From Branchinecta lynchi (Eukaryota; Arthropoda; Branchiopoda; Anostraca; Branchinectidae): DNA of 64,000 bases. Made by a program: the position numbers and the translations under genes. The stretch spans positions 7,478,212-7,542,211 of the forward strand of contig JAKZAP010000021.1 of the NCBI GenBank assembly GCA_023053575.1. Reading direction: 5' to 3'. This document shows positions 33,090-44,100 of the stretch, one piece after another. How positions within the stretch are numbered: position 1 is the stretch's first letter; every line of letters begins with the position of its first letter. The notes under the pieces were generated by a model. The model was given only the letters and a program-made list of their open reading frames with translations. It searched no databases and had not been told where the DNA came from.

Positions 33090-33830
33090 TTGTGTGATCG
33101 AAACTCCTTTCATTTTTATTTCTGTTCTCGTTCGAAACTGGTTGATCACGACACGAATAGCCCACGTCACAAATCTCTTCGAAATCCATTTGCGTCTCCA
33201 AATGCTATCACAGTACTAGACCTTACCGACCACACTTCTCTTACCAAGCAAGCGGTTCAGTTCTAGAACACTAAAGCCTGAACCACCATGTGAAGCAAAT
33301 GCCTTACACTAATGGCAATAACACATCATCGGATAAGTAAAAAAAATACTACAATTATCCTCTCCCCATGACCCTAACGACATTCCTTTCCTTAACCAAA
33401 TGCTGTCCCAGTAGGCTACTCCAGCTAATACGATTGAACATTATTCCCTTACCAGGCGAACAACTGAACCAATCCTGAACCACTAGCAGAGAAAGCAAAT
33501 GCCACACAATATGGGCAATAACGTACCATCCGAAATGCACAAAGACTGCAATAATCCTGTCCCTTTCGCCTTAACGACACTCCTTTCCTTCACTAAATAT
33601 TGTCCCAATACTCCACCTAGTCGGGTATGCGACAGAACACAATTCCCTTATCAAACAAGATACTGAATTCTAGAACACGATCCACGGGAAGAGAGAGCAA
33701 ATGCCTTACAATACCGACAATAACTTACCATCCGAAACGTACAAAGACTGCAATTATCCTGTCTCTTTCACCTTAACGATACCGTTCCACAACAAATACT
33801 ATCCCAGCACTTGGATCCCAGGGCTCTCAG
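33090..33830 (+). repeat. ~200-bp tandem repeat, about 3.5 units
   Basis: AGCAAATGCC recurs at 33,294, 33,494 and 33,696, with shared CTTAACGACAC, CCTTTCCTTCACTAAAT and AACACTATTCCCTTA-like blocks at the same phase. No gene. Confidence 0.65.
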
Positions 33831-33984
33831 ACTCAGAGGCTCTCCCGTCGATCAATAAGTGTTTAGAACCTGGGCTTTCGAACGTGTGCGATTATGAGTT
33901 CTACGCGGGAAAATTTACCTAACGAAAAGTACCAGCAGGAGGACGGAACAACAGTGAAAACTGTCCGACAATTTGAACCGCATT

Positions 33985-35325
33985 AGGGCTAGTCACAAAG
34001 GAACTTGGCAGACGGAAAAAAACAGCGATACGGCAAACCGTACAGAGTAAAACGAGTCGCACAAGGAACATCTAGGCGACCAAAAAATCAAGTATGGCAG
34101 ACGAGAGAAGAAGTGCAACACTGTAAATAGCGAAATTTGTCCAACATGTCGAAATGCAACTAGACAAAACCATAGTAAGCTCATACCGTGTCGCTTATAC
34201 CACTCGAGTTGAGAAGTGTTGTTTCTTAGTTTGTTATTTTGTTTAGTTTCCTATAAGTTATTTGTTTTTCCCGTATATGGCCTTTGAGTTTTTCAATACA
34301 GATATATATATATATATATATACAGACAAACTTAACAGATAATGAGCGTGTTCCGCCCTTCTAACAATAGTAACTATTAGTTACTATTTCCGTCCAAACC
34401 TCACAAAAAGTTACTACGCTGACCATTCTAACATTCTCCAAATAATAACTATTTGTTTACCATGCTCGGGAGCGTAGTAAGCGTGGTAACTACGGATCTC
34501 TGTTATAAATGCGTTCCAGCCTTAACGCCAAGAAGTCAAAGTTCATGACGTCATGCGTAGTAACTACGGTAAGTAGGGTGGAACACGCTCAATGTGGCTT
34601 ATAACACCCCAGTTCAAACCCTAGCACGATGGTTCGGAGGCTCCCGGAGCTTTAAGAGCTTCTTGAACCGAAAAATACTGTAATTAAATTCAGCGGCACC
34701 ACCACAGATGCTTTCGGTCTGACCGCTGAAAGAAGAAAGAGGGAAAGAAGAAAAGAAGAGAAGCAGCAATACCGTGAAGTAATTAAATTATTTCTGACCC
34801 GCCATTTTGAAAAGAGGACTATATGAGAGAAAAGAAACAAAACACATACAAAGTGCAATTTTTGAGTCTTCGGCCAGTAAACAGAAGATAAAAGTGAAGC
34901 CCAGTGAAGATAAAAGTGAATCGCGAAAAGGAAAAGATCTAGGCGAAATTACGGATGAAACGACGTACTAAAAAGCTACGCGGCAGTTAATGCGCATCGT
35001 CGGCACCTTGAAGAGCACTCAACGACTAGGGTAAGACAATAACAACAAAAATAAAAAAGGAACATGGCAGAAAAGGGAACAAGAAGCAATGCCGCAAACT
35101 GCGAAATATTCCCAAGAAGTCGAGATGCAACTATACAAAACCGAATGCTGTCTGCTATTAGCAGCCTAAACTCGACGGTGGACGCAATATGGACGAAAGT
35201 CCAACAGTCCCGCACAGAAGAAGAAGAAAATAAGGTCCACAAAATTAGCATATTGATTTTTTGTCGTCAAAAGAAATCGCCATTCACAATTTTCAGAATG
35301 CGTACAGTTTATTTGAAGTAATCGA
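33985..35325 (+). repeat. duplicated retroelement-like fragment
   Basis: Two related stretches, ~34,045-34,170 and ~35,050-35,150, share ATGGCAGA...GAAGAAGTGCAA/GAAGCAATGC, GCGAAATTTG/GCGAAATATT and GTCGAAATGCAACTA. The second opens an 85-codon frame (35,064-35,321) with a helical, charged stretch. This might be the start of a gag-like protein, but nothing diagnostic follows. The GAGCGTG MITE at 34,344 and a (TA)n run at 34,303-34,321 lie between the two. Confidence 0.4.
34344..34590 (-). mobile_element. GAGCGTG MITE, copy 5
   Basis: GAGCGTGTTCCGCCCTTCTA at the left and GTAGGGTGGAACACGCTC at the right. At 247 bp it lacks ~55 bp of the middle (the CCAGCAG / CCAATCACG block). Confidence 0.8.
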
Positions 35326-35689
35326 CTGTTTATCGAAATAGCCAGATGACTTGGGAATTGAACAGTTGTTGCCTTCGATTAAAGTTTTTTTTATCGTTAT
35401 CCTGCTTATCGATTTATATTTTGCGCTTCGTTTTTATGGGCAAATAAACGGCTACGATGACTTTAGTCTTCTAGAGCCGCCGAATGTTTGTTGCTCGGAC
35501 TGACAAATGGCGAATAGAGAACTAACGAATTCGGAACTTCCACAACTCTCTCCACAGTGTTCGCGAACTCAAATTCCTGTCAGAATTGTATGCACCATCA
35601 TAAGTTCCGTATTTAATTAATTCATTTTCTAAACATCATGATTTGATTAAGTTTACCTCAAATATAACCAATGGGTTATATCTTTCTAC
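35326..35689. other. nothing recognised
   Basis: AT-rich, no repeats or domains noticed. Confidence 0.4.
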
Positions 35690-35985
35690 AGATACAAGTA
35701 CAATGTTCCTCCCATCCTCGCCACACAGGAAGAGACATGACGGATTTGTGCAAGGAAGTCATGCCGAGAAAAAATGATCCTACGTCCACATCACTGAAAA
35801 TATTCACAACGATCAATGAGGTTAATACATATTGGTACTCTAAAGTCGCACATATTAAACTTCTTTAAGTTAAGCTGAAGTAGTTTGTGGTAACCGCCCA
35901 GTGCCAGTGCATTTATGTCTTCTCATGGGCGGTTACCTATCATGATGGGTTATTATGTAATTTAGCAATAAAATAATCTAATCTA
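35690..35985 (+). repeat. LINE-like 3' end with terminal hairpin
   Basis: A perfect 12-bp stem GGTAACCGCCCA / TGGGCGGTTACC (35,889-35,937) is followed by AGCAATAAAATAATCTAATC, i.e. an AATAAA signal and a TAATC tail. A 3' stem-loop plus short tandem tail is typical of LINE families whose RT recognises the RNA end. The short 65-codon frame upstream shows no RT motif, so the copy is a 5'-truncated fragment. Confidence 0.6.
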
Positions 35986-36982
35986 ATATAACCTAATTCT
36001 AATTATATGATTCATTATGTTCATGGAAGAAAGTTAAGAATCTCGGCGTCGGCGAATCGCAACTATGTGGGGCTAGTGCAAAGGGGCTAGCCACATGAAA
36101 AGACCAACCTGAAGGGAGTGAATGTATGTGCGGTTTTTTCGTGGCTTGTGGAAATTTTGTTGAAAAAAATGTTGCTGTTATCACTGTATACAAAGAGGGG
36201 TTGGTTTTATGCAAAAAACCTCGTGTTGTTTTTCCCTGGCGGTGTCCAATGAATGAACACATATTTGTTAGGCGAAGGGAACAAGATTCGACATGGAGTT
36301 AAACCCCCGTGAACGAACTTTTCACGGCGAGGCGGCGAATTCGCCCACAAAAAGACCAATCTGCATTCTCTCAAGAATTCACATCGTTTCCGGCATCGAT
36401 CATCAAGCGAGACGAGGTGTTTCCATCTTCACCCAAAGCAAGCTCTACGCCCGAACAGAACAAGCTGGTAGGGGGCAAGGGGTAACCATTGTTCGAAAAC
36501 AGCTGCCACCGAAAAGTGTGCTTCAGAAAATAGGTGACGCGATTTCGTACTTGTGAAAGGAAATCAGTCGGAAGCCGACAGCAAAGGTAAGAATGAGGGA
36601 TCGAGGACTATAACCTCCACGGATTTCAGGAGTGGATAAATGGCTGGGGGCGGGAGACAAAAGCAAATCTTTCGCATAATCGGCGGAAGACTTATCTTAG
36701 AAAAATGATCTGAGTAAAGTGGAGGGGAGGCTTCATCATAAAATGTGACGCTGCCGTAAAAAACATCATCAATGGGTCAATATAATCATTAGTCAAAGTA
36801 GGCACTAGGTGAGGTGTGATTAATAGACTGCCGACAATAACAAGACATCAAGACGAGACATGACGTGCTCATGAAAGACAGCAAGTGATGCCACAGAGTC
36901 ATGTGATCAATTCACATAGGTAACTACGGGAATTTGGTGACGATTAGGTCGTAGCGGGCTAAACAGTTGGTATCCGTTTTTA
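35986..36982. other. no gene recognised
   Basis: Two 87-codon frames (35,999-36,262 minus; 36,293-36,556 plus) have no recognisable motif. Confidence 0.45.
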
Positions 36983-37515
36983 TGGCACTTGCTTTCCGGC
37001 CAAGTGCCATATACCGATCACTTTTCCGTCGGTCTTGTCTGTCTGTCGGTCGGTCGGTTAGTCCGGTGTTTGCGAGTTAGGTACTTCCAGATAAGCTAGG
37101 CCGATGAAACTTGGTCGGCATATTAGGGACCCGATCAAACTAAGTTGGAAATAGTCACTTGCCAGATCCGACCATCGTGGGGGGGAGGGAGGGGAGCCGG
37201 AATCCGGAATTTAGTGGCATGCATAACTTTCGAACGGGTTATCGGGTCTTAATGAAATTTTATATTTGGAAAGACGTCACGTCTCAGATCAGAATCCGAT
37301 GAATGTGGGGGGGGGGGGGAGAGGCGGAGGGGGAACCGGAAATCATGTGACACGCTTAGAGTGGAGGGATCGGGAGGAAACTTGGTGAGAGGAACAAGCA
37401 CAAGTCCTAGGTAAATCATTGACAGAACCGGACGGGATTCGTGCACTGTGGGGGGAGTTGGAGGAGGGGGGGGGGGTCCAGAATTCCGGTGATACGGAGT
37501 TAATTCAAACATACA

Positions 37516-37552
37516 GGAAACAAACCTGTAATCAGATTACAGGTTTGTTTCC
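37516..37552. repeat. perfect 37-bp palindrome
   Basis: GGAAACAAACCTGTAATC, one A, then its exact reverse complement. It lies near the 5' end of the insert, 27 bases before the hammerhead motif. It would form an 18-bp RNA or DNA hairpin with virtually no loop. Confidence 0.9.
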
Positions 37553-37579
37553 TTCCCCGAAGCTGAACCAGAAGATTCA

Positions 37580-37623
37580 CAGCCTGACGAGGACCCTTGC
37601 CAAGAAGGGCCGAAATATCGCTG
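37580..37623 (+). ncRNA. candidate hammerhead ribozyme, best preserved
   Basis: Core CTGACGA, stem II GG(A)CCCTT-GCCAAG-AAGGGCC, GAAA, palindromic ATAT and cleavage-type TC. Stem I is CAGC/GCTG, a compensated double change relative to GAGC/GCTC in other copies. Confidence 0.7.
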
Positions 37624-38627
37624 ATGAAGAATCATAGCTGACGTATCCGTTGTAAACATTGTTTGAATAAATGTTTCAAAGTCAGCTTGGGCTCAAAGAA
37701 TATTTATCTACGGAGTTAAGTTACTTCCAGGTGGGTTAGGACAGTGAAACTTGGCAAGCGTACCAGGGACCCGACCAAACTAACTTGGAAATAGTCGCTT
37801 CCCCGATCCGACCACCGTGGGGGGAGTGGAGGGAAGGGGAATCCGAAATCTAGAGGTACGCATAACTTTGGAACAGGTGACCGGATCTTAATGAAACTTG
37901 ATATTTGGAAAGACCTCGTGTCTCGGATTTCCGACGTGAAGTCCGAACTGGATCCAATTATTGTGGGGGGTGGGTCAGAGGGGGCAGCCGTAAACTTGGT
38001 GGGAAGAACACGCACAAGCCCTAGATTCATCAGTGACAGATCTAGATCGGATTCGAGCACTTTGGGGGGGAGCTAGATAGGGGGGGAGGGTCCGGAATCC
38101 CGGTGATCACGACCAGATGTGCTAGGACCACGTAACTTGGCTTGAACATTAGAGACTTGACATAATTAGATCATTTTTGCCCCAAGGGTTTTGCTTACAA
38201 CTGAATTTCTTAAAGTAAAAATGATACTTTTGAGTAAAATATACATTTCATTCTCCCGATGAGCTCATCATCATTTTTACTTCAAGAGTTTTGATTACAG
38301 ACGACTTTCTTGCACCCCTAAAGTGCGTATCATCACAGGCAAATGCATTACCAAACGATACGTTCTTGTGATTTCCAAGGACCTCTTATCTCAAGGGTTT
38401 TGCTTACAAATAATCACAAAAAACCCACGAACTGAAGAATTCCTACTTCATCCTCTGACCTAGCCTTGCAAGTGCCATATGAGCTTCCAACTCTTGTTGT
38501 ACTGTACTTCGGAAAAATTACAGGCGAGACATTTTGTTTCTCCATGCTTGCTTTTGGCGAAAATCGACTATCGTCAGGTATGGGGGATGCGAAGGGAGGT
38601 GCACATTAAATATTCTCTCGCCATCAA

Positions 38628-38671
38628 CAGTCTGACGAGGACCCTTGCCAAGAAGGGCCGAACTGTCATTG
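38628..38671 (+). ncRNA. candidate hammerhead ribozyme, variant
   Basis: Core CTGACGA, intact stem II, then GAAC instead of GAAA and TGTC. Stem I is CAGT/ATTG with one G-U pair, again co-varying with the other copies. It lies just past the FB copy in a short family fragment (38,600-38,700). Confidence 0.55.
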
Positions 38672-38699
38672 ACAAACATTGTCATTTTCCGTCTTGAAC

Positions 38700-38999
38700 C
38701 ATTGTTTAATTTAGTGTACATTTTTCTAGACAAGCAATGTACCCCTAAACTTTTCTATTTTCGCGGGATACGGGGTCCAGAAGAGGTGCGGTTCTTCTTC
38801 TTTAGCCTCTGAAATTTTACTACTACCTTGGTTTGCTCGTCACATCTAAAACAGACAAGTCTGCGTGGTAAATTGGTAACTTTGTACAATATCTGCTTAA
38901 TATCTTTTGTTTCGGGTTCCTCTTGATAATTAATGAACTAAACTCGTTGATTTCGTCTACTGCTTATTTCCGAACGTTCTCTTTCTGCTATACTATATA
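38700..38999. other. nothing recognised
   Basis: No repeat or gene seen. Confidence 0.4.
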
Positions 39000-39185
39000 T
39001 GACCAAGTCCAAAACACGCCATTGACCCTCAGGAAGAAGGAGCACCCCACGACTTAAACCCTGTGTCAATCAGTCACTGCGATCGGGCACAGCTTACTAC
39101 TTCTGCCTTTCTTCCGCTAGCTACCCGAAGAGACCGTAGATTTTGCATCGGCAAGGAGAGATAGTCATCAAGAGTATTGGAATGC
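39000..39185 (-). repeat. dispersed repeat, pair of 4,690-4,925
   Basis: The reverse complement aligns with 4,690-4,925 (AGCGGAAGAAAGGCAGAAGT; TTCCTGAGGGTCA; GTTTTGGACTTGGTCATATA). It is slightly shorter than its partner. Confidence 0.65.
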
Positions 39186-39339
39186 TTCGGAAAATTACCG
39201 AAAAGTAGGGGAAATGTAAGACAAAATGCAAAAGTGTTGCAATACTTCCGACGCCGTAACTTTGTCGTTAAAAGGTGCAAAAGCAACTGGGCAAAAAAAA
39301 AGACGACTAAAAAAAAGGGTCGCTGTCATAACCTCCACC

Positions 39340-39865
39340 CGTCAGTTCGTCCACCCGTCAGTTCGCCCACTTCCAAAATACCACAGTTTGTCCACCCGTC
39401 AGTTCGCCCAACGTCAGTACGCCCACCCGTCACTACGTCCACCCATCACTACGCCCACGAGTCAGTTCTCCTACCGTCAGTTGACACACCCGTCAGTTAA
39501 TCGGCCGTCAGTTCGCCCACCCGTCATTTGGCCCAAAAATCCTTCAGTTGACCCACCCGTCATTTTGCCTAAAAATCCGTCAGTTCGCCCAATTTTTCCG
39601 ACAGTTCATCAACACGTCATTTCGCCTAAAAATCCGTCTGTTCGCCCAACTTTTCCGACAGTTCGCTCACCCGTCATTTGGCAGAAAAATCCGTCAGTTG
39701 ACCCACCCCTCATTTCACCTAAAAATCTGTCAGTTCGCCCAATTTTTACGACAGTTCACCCACCCTTCATTTCGCCTAAGAATCCGTCAGTTCGCCCAAC
39801 TTTTCCGACAGTTCGCCCACCCGTCATTTGGCCCAAAAATCCGACAGTTGGCCCAACTTCGCTAG
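39340..39865 (+). repeat. GTCAGTTCGCCCA minisatellite
   Basis: About 35 variants of a ~14-16 base unit: CCGTCAGTTCGCCCAC, CCGTCATTTGGCCCA, TTTTCCGACAGTTCGC. From 39,530 on they are organised in a higher-order ~57-base pattern. Plus-strand frames of 215, 107 and 105 codons cross it because the unit lacks stops. The Pro/Val/Ser/Arg-rich translations are repeats rather than evidence of a protein. Confidence 0.9.
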
Positions 39866-41184
39866 ATCAGTAACATCTATGAAGAAGGGGTGCGATCCCA
39901 GGGGCATAATCAGAAGGAGCGAACCTTTTTCCGTTTAATTAGGGTCGATACGAAATGCCTCTGGGTGCGACAGTTCTGTTTACTTAAACAAGGGGGAAAA
40001 GATACCGTTCACATGAAGATGGGTGAAAAGAAAAAGCTGTCCAAATAGGTTGTAACAAACTTTGTTGCTTGATAAAGATGTTGTTGATAATTTTTACGGA
40101 TATTGAAAGGTTTTGCCACGATAGGCGCAAACAGACCTATCCAAAGTTCAACATCCTAGCCAGACTCAGAACTGTATTTCGTCGTTTATATGTTACTTTC
40201 ACTATTCAATAATTACGTAAACATTTAGTCAGAAATATCAGAAGATTGTTGTTAGATTCTGCATAAAATACGAAAGGAAAATATAAAGGATGAGCACAAA
40301 AGTAAAAGGTAAAAATAGAGTAACGTGCAGCGAAGCTTTCCGACTGGCAACACAAACTGGGAGTAGTTCACAAGGAAATAAAAAGTAAAAACATAGTAGG
40401 AATAAGGGGTGGACCGAAGGAGGGGAAATTCGCCCCTCTCCTGCCTTTTGCTAAGTCCTATCACTCTTTTATTGTGGCCTCGTCGAGGTCCCGTACGCTC
40501 GTTTTCATTTTAAGACAATCCGAGTTTTTTTGTTTTTTTTAATTGTTAATTTTGGGACTTTTGGCCAGCTTCAGTCGGAAATCCGTCCCTGTCGTTAAAC
40601 CAGGTTTCATAACCCCGTTAGGTCGGTGATATGATATGATTTTCTGTGCTACAATGGTAGTGCTAAAGAATATCTGCAAACACTTCGTGAAATCCCAGTC
40701 TCTCAGATGGAGATATCAGGAGACACCTACAACTCGAAAACAATCCTTTTATTGTAAGTTATTCGGACTGTAAGCGAACTTTTCGTTCTTCAATTGCCGT
40801 GTAGAGCATCGCCCGTCGCGCCCCAAGCCTTCTCGTACCGCCTCCTAGTATTTCTCGGAAAGAATATTAGCCCTATTATCAAAACTAATTGCAATGTACG
40901 AGACTCAACTCTTTACGGAAATGTTCCTCTTGTTAGTGGAAAAATGGTTTTTACGTAGCCTACCAACTGAACATAAATATATTTAGATAAATGTGTTTAG
41001 ATGTGTAAGAAATATTTGTTTCTTTAGTCGACGGCTTTCAAACCAGGGACCCGGATGTCCAAAAGCTACTTAACTTTTTCGTGGAATTTCGCGGATTAAC
41101 CACGAAAAACGTAGGGTTGCCGATTGCAATATCCATTGCAAGTTTTGGGATTCCATGTAACAAGCGGATATCTCTTGAGAAACA
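39866..41184. other. no gene recognised
   Basis: Short frames only. No repeat match was noticed. Confidence 0.45.
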
Positions 41185-44100
41185 AGACCTAAGGTTTCGA
41201 TGGGATCCCAAAAATCTAATGTTTGATCCCGGCAATTGGGTCTAGTCTTCGCCAGATCTAGTCTTTGCCACGCTAATCATCTGAGAAAACCAAGTTCAGA
41301 TATTGGTCCAGCATGTGTGTTTATGTTTACCCTGTAAGTCATATCTATTTATACGAAACAGATCGAAACTTCCTGCATTACTTCTGCCGATTTTCCGGTT
41401 TAGGCGGAATTCCCGAACTACTTGTCCGGCGAAAAAGTAAAGCTAAACCGAATCCAGCGCACCTAATCAACTTCAAAGAGAAGTTCAACTCAGAACAAAT
41501 TCTCCAGTTTCAGCCGGATTCCTGGCGACCTATGTTTCTGGGTAAAAATTGGACATCTAATCAAATACAACTTTTCCTTTTAAAAAATTTCCGGTTTTGG
41601 CCGGATCCCGGGTGAAGTACATGTCCGGGTAGAAAATGATTTTCCCATCAGTGTTCAGCATGTCTTCTTACCCCAAAATCGAACATCTAATCAAATTAAA
41701 ATAAAACTTTTAATTTTAACAAACTTTCCGGTTTCGGCCGGATTTCGGGCGAACTACTTGTCCGGCGAGAAAATGATTTTCATAATCGTGTTCAGCCTGT
41801 CCTCTTACCCCTTAATCGACTATCTCACTAGCTGTTTAAAACAAGAGCTACGAGCTCATATGGCACTTGTACGAGTAGGCTGTACAAGAAAGTAGATGAA
41901 AACGTCACAAAATACACCCGCCATCCAAAAAGGCGGTTCGGAAATAGAAATAGGATATTTAGTTTCAGTCATTTCTGAGCAGTTCCGGCATCGTCTCGAT
42001 TGCAAATGCACATGACTGTTCAAACTTTCATCCCAATAAATCCATTTGTTTGATCCCTAGACGTGCTACACGATTTCCGGTACTCACTCTATTTCCACCT
42101 ACCGTGGCCGAATCTGGTTCGGAATAAAAAAAAAATCGACCACCTAAAGCATCTTCGTTTATACCATCTACCAAGCTTCACTCGAATCTGAGCATTTTTG
42201 GAAAGTTCCGGTACCCCCCCCCCTTCCCACCAACGTTGTCGGAGCCGGTTCGGGCCCAATCTCTTAATTCCCTCATCAAGTTTGACTGAAATTGGAGCAT
42301 AGCCTATCTGCAAGTTTCCAGTACCCCCCCCCCCCCCTACCTTGGCCGAATCCGGCCCAGACGCCAAATAACAAATCTAGGCCGCATAAACTCGGCACTG
42401 TCGAATTGCATCTCATTCGGTCCATCCGTTTGGTTTTTGTGCATGTCAAAAGTCCCCCCACCCCCAATTCCCCTAATCGTGGTCGCATATGGTTCGAACG
42501 CATGTTTTACATGTCGAGGCCATCGATTCGTATAACCCATGAAGTTTCACTCGAATCAGACAACTCGTTCGCAATTTATAGAAGTCCATATTTCTCTTCT
42601 CTTGCTCCCCAAAAATGCTCGGATCTAGGAACGGAAGTTTCCGGGGGTAAGTTGTGTCAGGTTTTTAAGTCAAGATAATTCAGGTCGCTAATATGTCTGC
42701 AAAGTTTCGTTGTCGTTTTACATCTGGAACTATTCTAACTCACGACTACCGGAATTCCATGACACCCCCTCCAACTCCCCCCACAGAGCCCCGAAACCAT
42801 CTGGCTCCGTCAATTTCATCTAGGCCTAATGCTGTTCCATCCATTAAGTTTCGTCCCAATCCCTCTACTTTTAGAGTTTCTTGAGTTTTCCACCCCCTCC
42901 CCCCCATCCCCACAGGTATCGGACCCGACTCGGACGTGACACTGAACGTCCGAGGCGATAGCTCACCAGACAAGTTTCATTCAAATCCGATCACCCGTTC
43001 AAAAGTTATGCACGACACTAGATTCCGGACTCCCCATCCATCCACTCCCCCCACGATGGTCGGGTCGGGGAAACGGCTGTTCTCAAGTCAATCTGTTCGG
43101 ATCCCTGACATACCTGCCAAGTTTCATCGCCCTAGGACATCAGGAAGTATGCCGAACTCGCGGGATCGCTAGAAATCCGGACCCCCACCCCAACTCCCCC
43201 ACAGTGCCCTGATCCGGTCCGGTTATGTCAATGACGTGTCGAGGACCTGTGCTTGTTTTTCCCACCAAGTTTCATCCCGATCCCTCCACTTTAAGCGTTT
43301 CTCAAAATTTCCGGTTCCCTCCTCCAACTCCTCCCAGTGTCATCGGATCCGGTCCGGTTATGTCAATGACGTGTCTAGGACCTGTGCTTGTTTTTCCCAC
43401 CAAGTTTCATCCCGATCTCTCCACTTTAAGCGTTTCTCAAAATTTCCGGTTATCTCCTCCAACTCCCCCCAGTGTCATCGGATCCGGCCCGGATTTAAAG
43501 TGAGGTGTCTGAGACACAAGGTCATCTTAAAAATCAATTTTCATCAAGATCCGATCACCCGTTCAAAAGTTATGCACGCCACTAGATTCCGGACTCCCCA
43601 TCCACCCACTCCCCCACGATGGTCGGGTCGGGGAAACGGCTGTTCTCAAGTCAATCTGTTCGGATCCTTGACATACCTGCCAAGTTTCATCGCCCTAGGA
43701 CACCAGGAAGTATGCCGAACTCGCGGGATCGCTAGAAATCCGGACCCCCATCCCAACTCCCCCACAGTGCCCTGATCCGGTCCGGTTATGTCAATGACGT
43801 GTCTAGGACCTGTGCTTGTTTTTCCCACCAAGTTTCATCCCGATCCCTCCACTTTAAGCGTTTCTCAAAATTTCCGGTTCCCCACCCCAACTCCCCCACA
43901 GTGCCCTGATCCAGTCCGGTTATGTCAATGACGTTTCTAGGACCTGTGCTTGTTTTTTCCACCAAGTTTCATCCCGATCCCTCCACTTTAAGCGTTTCTC
44001 AAAATTTCCGGTTCCCTCCTCCAACTCCCCCCAGTGTCATCGGATCCGGCCCGGATTTAAAGTGAGGTGTCTGAGACACGAGGTCATCCTAAATATCAAT

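Larger units (their letters stand above)
37504..37708 (+). mobile_element. 205-bp retroposed hammerhead-family insert
   Basis: It is flanked by an 11-bp direct repeat TACGGAGTTAA (37,493-37,503 and 37,709-37,719), a target-site duplication of retroposition size. Inside are a perfect 18-bp-arm palindrome (37,516-37,552), a hammerhead motif (37,580-37,623) and the family end GTCAGCTTGGGCT...ATTTATC. Confidence 0.8.
36983..38497 (-). mobile_element. FB-family element, reversed short copy
   Basis: It opens with the family's terminal hairpin (TGGCACTTG...CAAGTGCCA), then CGATCACTTTTCCGTCGGTC and a (GGTC)n run. Diverged AAGTTTCAT-type modules follow in reverse (ATGAAACTTGG, GGGGGGAGTTGGAGG), ending AAGTGCCATATGAGCTTCCA then CTCTTGT. 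It is about half the length of the 2.98-kb copies. It carries a 205-bp retroposed insert at 37,504-37,708. The small frames are simple products of the repeats. Confidence 0.7.

Noticed and set aside
34976..35325. gag-like gene at 35,064
   Set aside because: 85 codons with helical charged sequence only; no nucleocapsid knuckle, protease or RT follows.
39340..39865. CRISPR-like array
   Set aside because: Units are too short and abut without unique spacers; nothing else in the window is prokaryotic.
39226..39873. 215-codon Pro/Val/Arg-rich protein
   Set aside because: Translation of a minisatellite whose unit lacks stops in several frames.
43236..43775. 179-codon frame and its mirror at 46,463-46,963
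   Set aside because: Pyrimidine-rich FB-family modules read in frame; frames appear in all orientations and differ between copies.
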